NCBI RefSeq assembly: GCF_000214355.1
Contig: NC_015577.1
Span: 248,001 to 312,000, forward strand
DNA from: Leadbettera azotonutricia ZAS-9
Lineage (GTDB): Bacteria > Spirochaetota > Spirochaetia > Treponematales > Breznakiellaceae
DNA length: 64,000 nt
Direction: 5' to 3'
Shown: in pieces, positions 15,755-24,590 of the stretch
How positions within the stretch are numbered: position 1 is the stretch's first letter
How the letters are laid out: every line of letters begins with the position of its first letter
Notes under the pieces: model-generated
What the model saw: the letters and a program-made list of their open reading frames with translations, nothing else
Database searches by the model: none
What the model was told of the DNA's origin: nothing
Position numbers and translations under genes: made by a program

Positions 15755-17010
15755 CAAACCTTAAAAACCGCCTCGCCCTGACCTACGCCATCCTCATCGT
15801 CCTTGCCCTTGCCCTTCTCACCCTGGCGGTGAACCGGCTTACCAAGTCGCTTTTTTCAAACCTGGTGCGCCAGACTATTTCCGAGCGGAGCGAAGAGATA
15901 GTCCGCACCATAGCCGAGCAGTACAACCCCATGACCGGGAGCTTTAACCAGATCACCATTGAGGCTGCGGGCATGTTCTTTGTCCATGAAGGCTACATCG
16001 TGGCAGTGGAGACCCTCCTGGGCGATTCGGTCTGGAATGCCCGTACCTGCGACATGGAACGGTGTTCCCTGGTAATCAGGGACATTACAGAAAGGATGGA
16101 AGGCCGTTTCGGCGTCAAGGGCTCCCTCCAAAGCAATCGCTACCCCATATTGTTTGACGCTGAAATTGTGGGCTATGTGGACATAGATACGTATGGACCT
16201 TTTTTCTACAGCGATGCTGAAACACGTTTCCTCTCGTTGATAAACCACTTTCTCATTATTGCGGGCCTGGCATTCATACTTATCAGCGTGGGGATTTCCG
16301 TACAGCTCTCCGGCGTTTTGGCAAAGCCGGTAACCCTGGAATTTGAAGAAGGGGAAAGGCGGAAAAAGCAGCTTACCCAGGATGTTGCCCATGAACTCCG
16401 CACCCCCCTGACCTGCCTGCAGGGCACTGTGGAAGCCATGATCGACGGAGTCTATGCCGCCGATAAAGAAAGGCTGGAAAGCTGCAAGGACGAAATTTTG
16501 CGGCTCACGAGCCTTGTGGAGGATCTCAACACCTTGAGCAACCTGGAATGGGAAGGTCTCAAGCTCAACAAGACCGATTTTGACCTTTCCCAGCTTTTGG
16601 AAGCCGCGGCCGGGCCTTTTATCCCCGCTGCCCGCGAAAAGGGCATAGAGGTGAAGCTCAATCTCCGCGAAAGCCCCATCAATGCCGACTATGACAGGCT
16701 TAAGCAGGTGTTCATCAACCTTCTTTCCAATGCGGTGAAGTACACCGAAAGGGGAAGCATTGTGGCAACCATCCAAAAAGGGGACAAGAACTGGGATGTT
16801 TTGGTGGCTGATACAGGCATAGGCATTGCGAAAGAGGATTTGCCCAGGATATTCGAGCGCCTCTACCGGACTGACAAATCACGGAACAGGGGTTTGGGGG
16901 GGTCGGGAATAGGACTTACCATTGCCACCGCCATAGCCAAAGCCCACGGCGGCAGCATCAGCGCGGAAAGCGAAGAAGGCAAGGGCAGCGTTTTTAAGCT
17001 TAGCCTTTAG
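15751..17010 (+). CDS. Membrane sensor histidine kinase
   Basis: 419 residues. TM1 about 8-28, an extracytoplasmic sensor of some 130 residues, TM2 about 162-186, then DHp with H214 in DVAHELRTPLT, and a HATPase with N-box NLLSNAVKYTERG, G1 DTGIGIA, F-box RIFERLYR and G2 GGSGIGLTIATAIAKAHGG. The sensor domain contains a lone cysteine pair, C100-x4-C105, which could bind metal or respond to redox. ATGA overlap with the regulator gene and GAGGCAGG before the ATG. With the copper operon 1 kb downstream, metal stress is a plausible but unproven signal. Confidence 0.93.
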   Translation: MTNLKNRLALTYAILIVLALALLTLAVNRLTKSLFSNLVRQTISERSEEIVRTIAEQYNPMTGSFNQITIEAAGMFFVHEGYIVAVETLLGDSVWNARTCDMERCSLVIRDITERMEGRFGVKGSLQSNRYPILFDAEIVGYVDIDTYGPFFYSDAETRFLSLINHFLIIAGLAFILISVGISVQLSGVLAKPVTLEFEEGERRKKQLTQDVAHELRTPLTCLQGTVEAMIDGVYAADKERLESCKDEILRLTSLVEDLNTLSNLEWEGLKLNKTDFDLSQLLEAAAGPFIPAAREKGIEVKLNLRESPINADYDRLKQVFINLLSNAVKYTERGSIVATIQKGDKNWDVLVADTGIGIAKEDLPRIFERLYRTDKSRNRGLGGSGIGLTIATAIAKAHGGSISAESEEGKGSVFKLSL

Positions 17011-17030
17011 CTGCCCTGCCTTTGTTCGGG

Positions 17031-17948
17031 TTACTTTACCAGGATGAATTCGACACGGCGGTTCTTCCACCAGTTGTCGCGATTGGGCTGCCCCTTGTCG
17101 TCCGCGTAAGACACTACAGGCTTGGTCCCGCCCATGCCGATAGCGGAAAGCCTGTCCTGTTTGACCCCCAGCCTTACCAAATAATCCACTACCGCTTTGG
17201 CGCGGGCCTGGCTTAGGGGCTGGAGTTCGGTAGTTTCTTCCCGCTGCTTTGCCGCCGCGGTTGTTGCCAGGGGGTTTGCATGGCCCTCGACCGTTATCTT
17301 GTAGGTGCTGAACTTGTTGAGCACCACGGCAATGCGCTTGAGGATATAGTCGTTGGCAGCGATAATATCCGGGCTCAGGCCGTCGAAACCGCCCGAATTG
17401 GAACCGAACACGATGGAAGGCACCTGCACCTTGAGGGTGTCGCCTACCCGGATGACCAGTATATCCACTCCAATCACGCCTTCAATCTGGGACGAGTTCC
17501 CTTCAAAATCGGTGGCACTGAAGGTAAAGGGATAATCAGAAGCCGACTGGACCAGTTCGCCCTTGTTACTGCGCCCATCCCATTTGAGGTTGGCGGGGGG
17601 GTTGCCTTCTCCGCCCCATTCGGAAAAGAGAAGATAGGGCGGCTCGGGTTCATGGATTTCGATCTTCCAGCCAACGATGGCCGATTCGTCTGTAGCCTTG
17701 AGTGTTACCGTCAGCACATCGTCCACCCCATCGCCATCGGGGCTGAAATACTCGGGCGCCAGGCTCATGCTCAAAACCGGGCCTGTGGTATCCTTCACTG
17801 GCGGGGGCGGGGGAGGCGGCGGGGGGGGAGGCGGCGGGGGCGCTTCCTCAAATATCGTGGGCGGGGGCGCGGGCGGGGGCGGGGTGGCACAGGAAAGGAC
17901 AAATCCTGTGACCAGCAAAAGTGCCAGAATCGGCAATAATTTCTTCAT
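17031..17948 (-). CDS. OmpA-like peptidoglycan-binding lipoprotein with proline-rich hinge
   Basis: 305 residues. Lipoprotein signal MKKLLPILALLLVTGFVLSC, lipidated C20. A hinge of PPPPAPPP and a run of about 14 prolines follows (residues 22-50). Then a FlgD-like or bacterial Ig-like region (FSPDGDGVDDVLTVTL; LKWDGRSNKGELV) and a C-terminal OmpA domain: YKITVEGHANPL, LSQARAKAVVDYLVRLGV, NRRVEFILVK. It would tether an outer membrane or surface layer to peptidoglycan. AAGGAGT precedes the ATG. The polyproline is encoded partly by a tract of eight C (17821-17828). Confidence 0.9.
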   Translation of the reverse strand: MKKLLPILALLLVTGFVLSCATPPPPAPPPTIFEEAPPPPPPPPPPPPPPVKDTTGPVLSMSLAPEYFSPDGDGVDDVLTVTLKATDESAIVGWKIEIHEPEPPYLLFSEWGGEGNPPANLKWDGRSNKGELVQSASDYPFTFSATDFEGNSSQIEGVIGVDILVIRVGDTLKVQVPSIVFGSNSGGFDGLSPDIIAANDYILKRIAVVLNKFSTYKITVEGHANPLATTAAAKQREETTELQPLSQARAKAVVDYLVRLGVKQDRLSAIGMGGTKPVVSYADDKGQPNRDNWWKNRRVEFILVK

Positions 17949-18045
17949 TATGATACTCCTTTGGTATTCAGCTTCTTGCTTGCAGTATACCCTAAAAACA
18001 CATTTTTTTCATAAAAACACCACAAAATATTTTTCCCCATGAAAT

Positions 18046-18062
18046 CCTCACAATGTTATAAT
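18046..18062 (+). promoter_or_regulatory. Copper-operon promoter core with CCTCACAAT motif
   Basis: TGT-TATAAT (extended -10, hexamer 18057-18062) lies 14 bases before the ATG at 18077. Directly upstream is CCTCACAAT (18046-18054), identical to nine bases in front of the response-regulator gene. No good -35 at 17 bases, consistent with an activator-dependent or extended -10 promoter. Confidence 0.5.
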
Positions 18063-18076
18063 AAAATTAAGAAGAA

Positions 18077-19864
18077 ATGACAACCAGGACAATAGCTATC
18101 GGCGGTATGACCTGCGTCAACTGCCAGAGCCGCATTGAAAAACAGCTCAAAAACAACCCCGGTGTGGAAAGCGCTTCAGCCAGCTTTGCCGCAGGAAACG
18201 CCACAGTGATCTATGATCCTGAAATTATCGCTTTTGACACGATAAAGGAAGGGATAGAAAAGCTGGGCTACAAGGTTCTTGAAGAGGGCAAGGCTGCAAA
18301 TAGCCCTGCCCAAATTGCAGGTTTTTTGGCCCTCATTTTGATACTCTACATGCTCATCCGGCATCTTGGGGTAGACAGCTTAAGCTCTGCCTTCCCCCTG
18401 GCTGGGGCTGGCATGGGCCTGGGCATGATCTTCGTTATTGGCCTCCTCACTTCGGTTCACTGCGCAGCCATGTGCGGGGGCATCAACCTTTCCCAAAGCC
18501 TTGGCGTCAGGACGGCCATGCCCCTTCTGCCCGGGCTGCTTTACAATGCCGGGCGCGTCATCTCCTACACGGCTGTGGGAACGATAGCCGGCGCCCTGGG
18601 CCAGGTTGTTACTGTGGGCGGCCATTTCCGGGGCGTGGTGCAGCTTGCGGCAGGGGTGTTCATGGTGATCATGGGCCTTAATATGCTGGGGCTCTTTCCT
18701 TTTTTAAGAAAGCTAAAACTTCATTTGCCCAAATTCTTTGGGGATAAAATTGATAGCGAAAAGGCGGCGGGCAGAAGCCCCTTTATCGTGGGCCTCCTCA
18801 ACGGGCTTATGCCCTGCGGGCCTCTTCAGGCCATGCAGCTTTACGCTTTATCCTCGGGCAGCCCCCTGAGGGGCGGGCTTTCCATGCTCGTCTTTAGCCT
18901 GGGGACTGTGCCGTTGATGTTCGGCATTGGGGCTTTAAGTTCCCTGCTTGGCAGAAAATACACGGCCCCGGTGCTGAAGGCAGGAGCAGTGCTCGTAACC
19001 GTATTGGGGCTCGCCATGTTTACCAATGGCTGGACTCTTGCGGCCCTGCCGGTGGCAGGAAGCAGTATTGGTGTTAAAAGCAGCAGCACTGCCGGCAGCA
19101 ACAGCTTTGAACCGACTATAGTGGATGGCTTCCAGATAGTGAATTCCACACTCCGCTCCGGCGCATATCCGCCTATAACAGTCCAGCAGGGCATACCGGT
19201 AAGATGGACTATCAATGCCCCCCAGGGCAGCATTACCGGGTGCAACAACCAGATGTACATAAGGGAATACGATATCAACTGGCGTTTTAAATCCGGAGAG
19301 AATGTGATAGAATTCGTACCGAAAAAGGCAGGGCGTTTTTCTTATTCCTGCTGGATGGGCATGATACGCAGTTCCATTACCGTAGTGGAGGCCGGGGCTT
19401 CAGCGGGGGCTGCGGACATTCCCGGCACAACAGCGCAGCCTGCGGCCCCGGTCCCCGCAGGGGTGAATATTTCCGCAGAGAGAATCGCCGTCGCGGAAAT
19501 ACAGGAAGAAGGCTGGCAGAAGGTAGGCATTAAACTTACAGACGAGGGCTTTGAGCCTTCGGTTCTGGTGGTGCAGATCGGCCTTCCAGTGCTCTGGATA
19601 ATTGATAACGATTCCCTTGATCCCGGCAACGGCAGCCTTTTGTTCCCCGCCTTCCGTGCGCGCCTTGAGGCAAGCCAGGGGGAGAATGGGATACAATTTG
19701 TCCCGGAAGGGGATTTTGAATTTTCCACAGGGGATAATATTTTTTACGGTTTTGTAAAAGCCGTTGATGATATTAACCGCATTGATAACGAGGGGATAAA
19801 ACAGGAACTCGCAGAGTTTGAAACGCTGATTTACCCCGATGGCTATTTTGAGGAAGCCGATTAA
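18077..19864 (+). CDS. Copper-handling fusion: HMA domain, UreH/DsbD-like membrane domain, two cupredoxin-like domains
   Basis: 595 residues. Residues 1-70 are a heavy-metal-associated domain with C13/C16 in GGMTCVNCQSR. A helix (about 76-92) and a six-helix membrane domain of the UreH_2/sulfite-exporter-like type follow (FVIGLLTSVHCAAMCGGINL; LLNGLMPCGPLQAMQLYAL), with paired Cys-containing helices like DsbD. Residues about 335-440 and 455-570 look like periplasmic cupredoxin-type domains; the first has GCNNQMYIRE and YSCWMGMI, which can supply Cys/Met ligands. First gene of a copper operon. It may bind, shuttle or export copper across the inner membrane. The domain order is the same general type as other HMA-UreH_2 proteins, with extra cupredoxins. 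Confidence 0.8.
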   Translation: MTTRTIAIGGMTCVNCQSRIEKQLKNNPGVESASASFAAGNATVIYDPEIIAFDTIKEGIEKLGYKVLEEGKAANSPAQIAGFLALILILYMLIRHLGVDSLSSAFPLAGAGMGLGMIFVIGLLTSVHCAAMCGGINLSQSLGVRTAMPLLPGLLYNAGRVISYTAVGTIAGALGQVVTVGGHFRGVVQLAAGVFMVIMGLNMLGLFPFLRKLKLHLPKFFGDKIDSEKAAGRSPFIVGLLNGLMPCGPLQAMQLYALSSGSPLRGGLSMLVFSLGTVPLMFGIGALSSLLGRKYTAPVLKAGAVLVTVLGLAMFTNGWTLAALPVAGSSIGVKSSSTAGSNSFEPTIVDGFQIVNSTLRSGAYPPITVQQGIPVRWTINAPQGSITGCNNQMYIREYDINWRFKSGENVIEFVPKKAGRFSYSCWMGMIRSSITVVEAGASAGAADIPGTTAQPAAPVPAGVNISAERIAVAEIQEEGWQKVGIKLTDEGFEPSVLVVQIGLPVLWIIDNDSLDPGNGSLLFPAFRARLEASQGENGIQFVPEGDFEFSTGDNIFYGFVKAVDDINRIDNEGIKQELAEFETLIYPDGYFEEAD

Positions 19865-19876
19865 GTGAAATGCACT

Positions 19877-19893
19877 CGGGGTATTAAACCCCG
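19877..19893 (+). other. Intercistronic hairpin in the copper operon
   Basis: CGGGGT, loop ATTAA, ACCCCG, 13 bases after the first stop and 30 before the next ATG. No T-tract directly behind it, so an mRNA stability or processing element is more likely than a terminator. Confidence 0.45.
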
Positions 19894-19922
19894 GTACGAA
19901 TAAATTTTTAAGGAAGGTTGAT

Positions 19923-20399
19923 ATGAAAAGCGCAAAAGTATTAGTGTTAGCAGCAATACTGTCAATGCTCGCAGTATTTGAATTAACTGCCCAGGCTGCG
20001 GCCCTCAATGTGGTAAAGCCTGCAATCGCGGACAAGGATCTTGTAATACCCCTGTCGGATATTTCAGAAAACGCCGTGTTCTACCCTGTGGATATAGACG
20101 GAACCCGCCTCGAAGTATTGGTGGTAAAAGCCCCTGACGGCACTATCAGGACCGCATTCAACACCTGCCAGGTATGCTATGGTTCGGGCAGGGGTTTTTA
20201 TAAACAGCAGGGTACGGTCCTGGTCTGCCAGAACTGCGGCAACCGCTTCAGGATGAGCCAGGTGGAACAAAAATCCGGCGGCTGCAACCCGGTTCCCATA
20301 CTCGCCGCAAATAAAACAGTAAGCGACACAAGCATCACCATTCCCAAAGAATATTTAATACAGGCAAAAGCTATTTTTGCCCGGTGGAGGCGCAGCTAG
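19923..20399 (+). CDS. DUF2318-type metal-binding periplasmic protein
   Basis: 158 residues. Signal peptide MKSAKVLVLAAILSMLAVFE. The conserved core contains NTCQVCYGSGRGFYKQQGTV, LVCQNCGNRF and GGCNPVPI, the cysteine arrangement of the DUF2318 family, which is usually linked to iron or copper uptake and membrane thiol-disulfide steps. AAGGAAGG precedes the ATG. Its TAG stop is immediately followed by the CopA ATG. Likely to handle copper or reduce it outside the inner membrane; exact role unknown. Confidence 0.8.
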   Translation: MKSAKVLVLAAILSMLAVFELTAQAAALNVVKPAIADKDLVIPLSDISENAVFYPVDIDGTRLEVLVVKAPDGTIRTAFNTCQVCYGSGRGFYKQQGTVLVCQNCGNRFRMSQVEQKSGGCNPVPILAANKTVSDTSITIPKEYLIQAKAIFARWRRS

Positions 20400-22736
20400 A
20401 TGGAAAGCCAGACTGTCACTATCCCTGTAGGCGGCATGACCTGCGCTGCCTGTTCATCCAGGGTCGAAAAAGCCATACGCAAGCTGGCAGGCATTGAGAA
20501 CGCGAACGTAAACCTCGCCACCGAGAAGGCCACAGTTGTCTATGACCCTGATGCCCTGCGGGTCTCCGCCATTAAGGATGCCATTGTCAAAGCAGGCTAC
20601 AAAGCCCTTGATTTGTCCAGTGCCGGGGCAGTGGATGCGGACAAGCTCCGCAAGCAGCGGGATATCAGGATACTCTGGACCAAATTCATTGTCGCCATAA
20701 GCCTTGCAATCCCGCTTTTGTATATTGCCATGGCCCCCATGATCACTTGGGTACATTTGCCTTTCCCCAGGGCCCTGGACCCGATGAATTTCCCCCTGGT
20801 GTACGCTCTTACCGAACTCCTCATGACAATCCCCATAGTCGCGGCAGGTTACCGCTTTTATACAGTCGGCTTCAAAGCCCTGGTACAGCGGAGCCCCAAT
20901 ATGGATTCCCTGATTGCCCTGGGAACCACTGCGGCGATTTTGTACAGCCTTTACAATGTCTGGCAAATAGCCTTAGGCCATTTTATGGCAGTCGAATCCC
21001 TTTACTTTGAATCAGCCGGGGTGATTATCGCATTGATACTGCTGGGGAAATCCCTGGAAGCTGTATCCAAAGGCAGGACCAGCGAGGCCATAAAAAAGCT
21101 GATGGGCCTGGCGCCAAAAACCGCTATTATTATCCAGAATGGAGTAGAAAAGGAAATAGCCATTGACGAGGTTTTGCCCGGCGATATTATCGTGGTAAAG
21201 CCGGGGGCAAAAATCCCTGTGGATGGTACAGTGGTGGAAGGCCACACGTCCATTGACGAATCCATGCTTACCGGGGAGAGCATGCCGGTGGATAAAGCCG
21301 CCGGGTCTGAAGTCTATGCGGCTACGATAAACACTACGGGCCTTATCCGTTTCAAGGCAACCAAGGTCGGCGGAGAAACCGCCCTGGCGCAGATCATCAA
21401 ACTGGTAGAGGATGCCCAGGGTTCAAAGGCTCCCATTGCCCAGCTGGCGGATATTGTGTCCGGGTATTTTGTCCCCATTGTCTGCCTGGTTGCGATACTC
21501 GCAGGGGGCGCGTGGTTTTTGGCCGCATCGGTTAACCCTGCGCTGCTCCCTGCAGGATATTTCCCCCTGAAATTTGCCCTTACCATTTTCATATCCGTTT
21601 TGGTGATCGCCTGCCCCTGCGCTCTTGGCCTTGCGACCCCCACTGCAATTATGGTAGGAACCGGCAAGGGCGCCGAGAATGGCATTCTTATCAAAGGCGG
21701 GGAAGCCCTGGAAACAGCCCACAAGATTAACACCATTGTGTTTGACAAGACCGGGACCATTACCGAAGGGAAGCCCAAAGTTACTGACGTAATTCCGGTT
21801 GGAATTGAAGCGGACTATCTGCTGCGTATCATCGCCTCTGCGGAGAAGGGCTCGGAGCATCCCCTGGGGCAGGCTATAGTCAACGGCGCTGGGGAAAAGG
21901 GGCTGGAGCTTTTCGCAGTGGAACATTTTGAATCCCTTACGGGCCGAGGGATCGAGGCGCTAATCAACGGAGCAAAAACTCTGGTAGGGAATAGAAAGCT
22001 TATGGATGAACGGGGCATATCCCTTGCGGAATTGGAAGAAGCCTCCGACCTTTTGGCAGAGGAAGGGAAAACCCCCATGTATGCCGCGCTTGACGGGAAA
22101 CTCGCGGGGATTATCGCTGTTGCCGATGTGGTAAAGCCTTCCAGCAAGTCGGCCATTGAGAGCCTTCACCGTATGGGCATAGAAGTTGCCATGATTACTG
22201 GGGACAATAAAAAGACCGCCAGCGCCATTGCCAAACAAGTCGGCATTGACAAGGTGCTTTCCGAAGTGCTGCCCCAGGACAAGTCCAATGAGGTGAAGAA
22301 ACTGCAGGACGAAGGCAGAAAGGTGGCTATGGTGGGGGATGGCATCAATGACGCCCCCGCCCTTGCCCAGGCGGATATTGGCATCGCCATAGGTTCCGGC
22401 ACGGATGTGGCCATGGAATCGGCGGATATTGTGCTGATGCGCTCCGATTTGATGGATGTCCCTACGGCTATCAATTTGAGCAAAAGGACGATCCGCAATA
22501 TCAAGCAGAATTTGTTTTGGGCCTTTGGCTATAATGTTGTGGGCATTCCCATTGCGGCGGGGCTGCTCCATATCTTCGGCGGCCCTTTGCTGAATCCGAT
22601 CTTTGCCGCTGCAGCCATGAGCATGAGTTCCGTGTCGGTGCTGACCAATGCGCTTAGGCTTAAACGTTTTAAGCCAGGGCAGCAGGAAAAAAAGCCCTTC
22701 TTTCCTCCCGGGATGGTCAAAGGGAGCTGCTGTTAA
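20400..22736 (+). CDS. copA: Copper-translocating P1B-type ATPase
   Basis: 778 residues. One N-terminal HMA domain with C15/C18 (GGMTCAACSSR), actuator TGES (MLTGESMPV), transmembrane metal site C405-P-C407 in VIACPCALGLATPT, phosphorylated D449 in DKTGTITEGKP, nucleotide-domain HP (GSEHPLGQAI), and hinge GDGINDAP. All motifs for Cu(I) transport are intact. The C-terminus ends KGSCC, an additional cysteine pair. It pumps Cu(I) out of the cytosol at ATP cost. The start codon abuts the preceding stop (TAGATG), so translation is coupled. Confidence 0.95.
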   Translation: MESQTVTIPVGGMTCAACSSRVEKAIRKLAGIENANVNLATEKATVVYDPDALRVSAIKDAIVKAGYKALDLSSAGAVDADKLRKQRDIRILWTKFIVAISLAIPLLYIAMAPMITWVHLPFPRALDPMNFPLVYALTELLMTIPIVAAGYRFYTVGFKALVQRSPNMDSLIALGTTAAILYSLYNVWQIALGHFMAVESLYFESAGVIIALILLGKSLEAVSKGRTSEAIKKLMGLAPKTAIIIQNGVEKEIAIDEVLPGDIIVVKPGAKIPVDGTVVEGHTSIDESMLTGESMPVDKAAGSEVYAATINTTGLIRFKATKVGGETALAQIIKLVEDAQGSKAPIAQLADIVSGYFVPIVCLVAILAGGAWFLAASVNPALLPAGYFPLKFALTIFISVLVIACPCALGLATPTAIMVGTGKGAENGILIKGGEALETAHKINTIVFDKTGTITEGKPKVTDVIPVGIEADYLLRIIASAEKGSEHPLGQAIVNGAGEKGLELFAVEHFESLTGRGIEALINGAKTLVGNRKLMDERGISLAELEEASDLLAEEGKTPMYAALDGKLAGIIAVADVVKPSSKSAIESLHRMGIEVAMITGDNKKTASAIAKQVGIDKVLSEVLPQDKSNEVKKLQDEGRKVAMVGDGINDAPALAQADIGIAIGSGTDVAMESADIVLMRSDLMDVPTAINLSKRTIRNIKQNLFWAFGYNVVGIPIAAGLLHIFGGPLLNPIFAAAAMSMSSVSVLTNALRLKRFKPGQQEKKPFFPPGMVKGSCC

Positions 22737-22766
22737 CGTTAAGATTGCACTACCAGGAGTTATAAA

Positions 22767-23438
22767 ATGAAAAGGATGATAAGCGTATTGGGCATGGTAT
22801 TATTGATCATGCTTTCATCGGCGTGTTCGCAGCTGGACGTAGTGGGGAAGGAATCAAAAACTTCCTTCAATGCAGTTCTGAATGCTATGCCGGCGCAAAT
22901 TAAAGCAGACGAAATGAATGCCGGCTGGTCCCTCTCCGCGCCTGACGGGACTGTGCGCTTTATTTGGAGCGAGGACTATAGCAGAAGCCCCCTCCACGAT
23001 GTGATGCTGGAAATAGAGGCCAGGCCCTTTATCGATGCCGGGTTGGACACGAACAGGCTGCCCGGGGATATTGCGTTTTATGACGGCAAGCTGATGGTGG
23101 GGACAAAACTCGGGGACAACAAATTGAAATACTCCGGAAGCGCCACGCCCTTTGCGTCCTATGAACAAATCGTCAATTTGTACCGCCGGAGCATAGGCTA
23201 CCATGCGGCCATGGATCATTACGGGGTTAGCATAGGGGACGGCAATTTGTTTGAATGGGCCAAGGACATGGGTACCAATGACAAGGATATTGTTTTTGTC
23301 CTCAATCCTGAACCCTTTATCAAGGCGGGGGTTAATCCCGGATCGGTTAAGGGCTGGGTCTTCGACAAAGTCCCGGTGGATGTAGACGGGAAGCCGGCGC
23401 AGGTTGACAAGTTTTTGAAACCTTTCAATTTGAGGTAA
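22767..23438 (+). CDS. Lipoprotein of the copper operon, function unknown
   Basis: 223 residues. Lipoprotein signal MKRMISVLGMVLLIMLSSAC, lipidated C20. The mature part contains two related halves, each with a D/E-rich segment ending in PFIDAGLDTNRLPG and PFIKAGVNPGSVKGW, suggesting an internal duplication. No Met/His-rich copper motif is obvious. AGGAGTT precedes the ATG, 30 bases after copA. Placement suggests a role in copper response; I do not recognise the family. Confidence 0.7.
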   Translation: MKRMISVLGMVLLIMLSSACSQLDVVGKESKTSFNAVLNAMPAQIKADEMNAGWSLSAPDGTVRFIWSEDYSRSPLHDVMLEIEARPFIDAGLDTNRLPGDIAFYDGKLMVGTKLGDNKLKYSGSATPFASYEQIVNLYRRSIGYHAAMDHYGVSIGDGNLFEWAKDMGTNDKDIVFVLNPEPFIKAGVNPGSVKGWVFDKVPVDVDGKPAQVDKFLKPFNLR

Positions 23439-23450
23439 TTTCCCTGGAAC

Positions 23451-24575
23451 CTAACGTTGTATCCTCGCCGAGCCGCCCTTTGCAAAAGCCTCGACTTGAT
23501 CCAGGCTGACCATGGAAGTATCCCCGGGGGTGGTGGTAATCATGGCGCCATGCGCCCAGCCCAGCCTCAGGGCTTCTTCGGGGTTTTTGCCCGAGAGGAG
23601 GCCGTAGAAGAGGCCCGAGGCAAAACCATCGCCTCCGCCTACGCGATCGTAAACGTCCAGTTCACAGGTGGGCGCCTGATAGGTCTTGCCATCCAGCCAG
23701 AGCACCGCCGACCATGAGTGGCGGTTCGTTGAATGGACCTCCCGCAAGGTGGTCGCTACCGCCTTGATGTTGGGGAAGTCTTTGGCAACCGATTCCATCA
23801 TGCCGAAGAAAGCCGAGGGGTCGAGTTTGCCTTTTGCCTCTACATCCTGGCCTTTGAGCCCCAGGCCCTTCTGGAGATCTTCCTCGTTGCCTACAAGCAC
23901 ATCCACATAGCTTGCGATTTTGCGCAGGGTCTTGGCAGCCCCTTCGCTGGCCCGGCTGGCTGAAAGCCCCTGTTCTGCCGCAGCCACTGCCCAAAGCTTT
24001 GCCCGGTAGTTGAGGTCAAAAGAAACAACAGCCCCGGCTTTTTTCGCGGCCTGCATGGCCTCGATGACCAATTCAGAAGTGGTGGGCGAAAGGGCTGCGA
24101 AGATGCCGCCCGAATGAAACCAGCGTATGCGGCTGTTTCCCGGTTTGCCGAACAGGGCATCCCAGTCAAAACTGCCGGGCTTGAGCCTCTGGGCGGCCTC
24201 GTTTGAGCGGTTGTAGAAGACAACCGGCGCCCTTACGCCCTGGCCCCTGTCGCTCCATACTATAGCCATATTGGGGCCCCTCACCCCGTCGAATTCAAAA
24301 CGCTCGTAATAGGGGCTAACCCCTGCCTTTCGCACTGCGGTCTCGATCCTTGCGCCTATGGGGTTGTCCACCATGGCAGAAGCCACCGCAGTCCTCATGC
24401 CGAAACAGGTTGAAAGGTTGGCCGCCACATTGTATTCCCCTCCCGAAACATGGAGGGAATACGCGTCAGCTTCTTTAAAAGGAATGATCCCGGGATCAAG
24501 GCGGGTTACCAAAGCCCCCAGGGCCAGCAAGTCGTGGGCTGTTCCCGCTGCGGGGGGTATAATTAATGACGGCAT
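23451..24575 (-). CDS. kdgK: PfkB-family sugar kinase, probably 2-dehydro-3-deoxygluconokinase
   Basis: 374 residues. Ribokinase/PfkB features: VSGGEYNVAANLSTCFGMRTA near the N-terminus, the anion hole and catalytic base in DRVGGGDGFASGLFYGLL, and a conserved C-terminal segment with TTTPGDTS. Overall layout resembles KDG kinases, which phosphorylate 2-keto-3-deoxygluconate to KDPG in sugar-acid breakdown, but PfkB specificity is hard to call by eye. GGAGG precedes the ATG. It faces the copper operon tail to tail with 12 bases between. Confidence 0.75.
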   Translation of the reverse strand: MPSLIIPPAAGTAHDLLALGALVTRLDPGIIPFKEADAYSLHVSGGEYNVAANLSTCFGMRTAVASAMVDNPIGARIETAVRKAGVSPYYERFEFDGVRGPNMAIVWSDRGQGVRAPVVFYNRSNEAAQRLKPGSFDWDALFGKPGNSRIRWFHSGGIFAALSPTTSELVIEAMQAAKKAGAVVSFDLNYRAKLWAVAAAEQGLSASRASEGAAKTLRKIASYVDVLVGNEEDLQKGLGLKGQDVEAKGKLDPSAFFGMMESVAKDFPNIKAVATTLREVHSTNRHSWSAVLWLDGKTYQAPTCELDVYDRVGGGDGFASGLFYGLLSGKNPEEALRLGWAHGAMITTTPGDTSMVSLDQVEAFAKGGSARIQR

Positions 24576-24590
24576 AGGGCCTCCAAAGAT

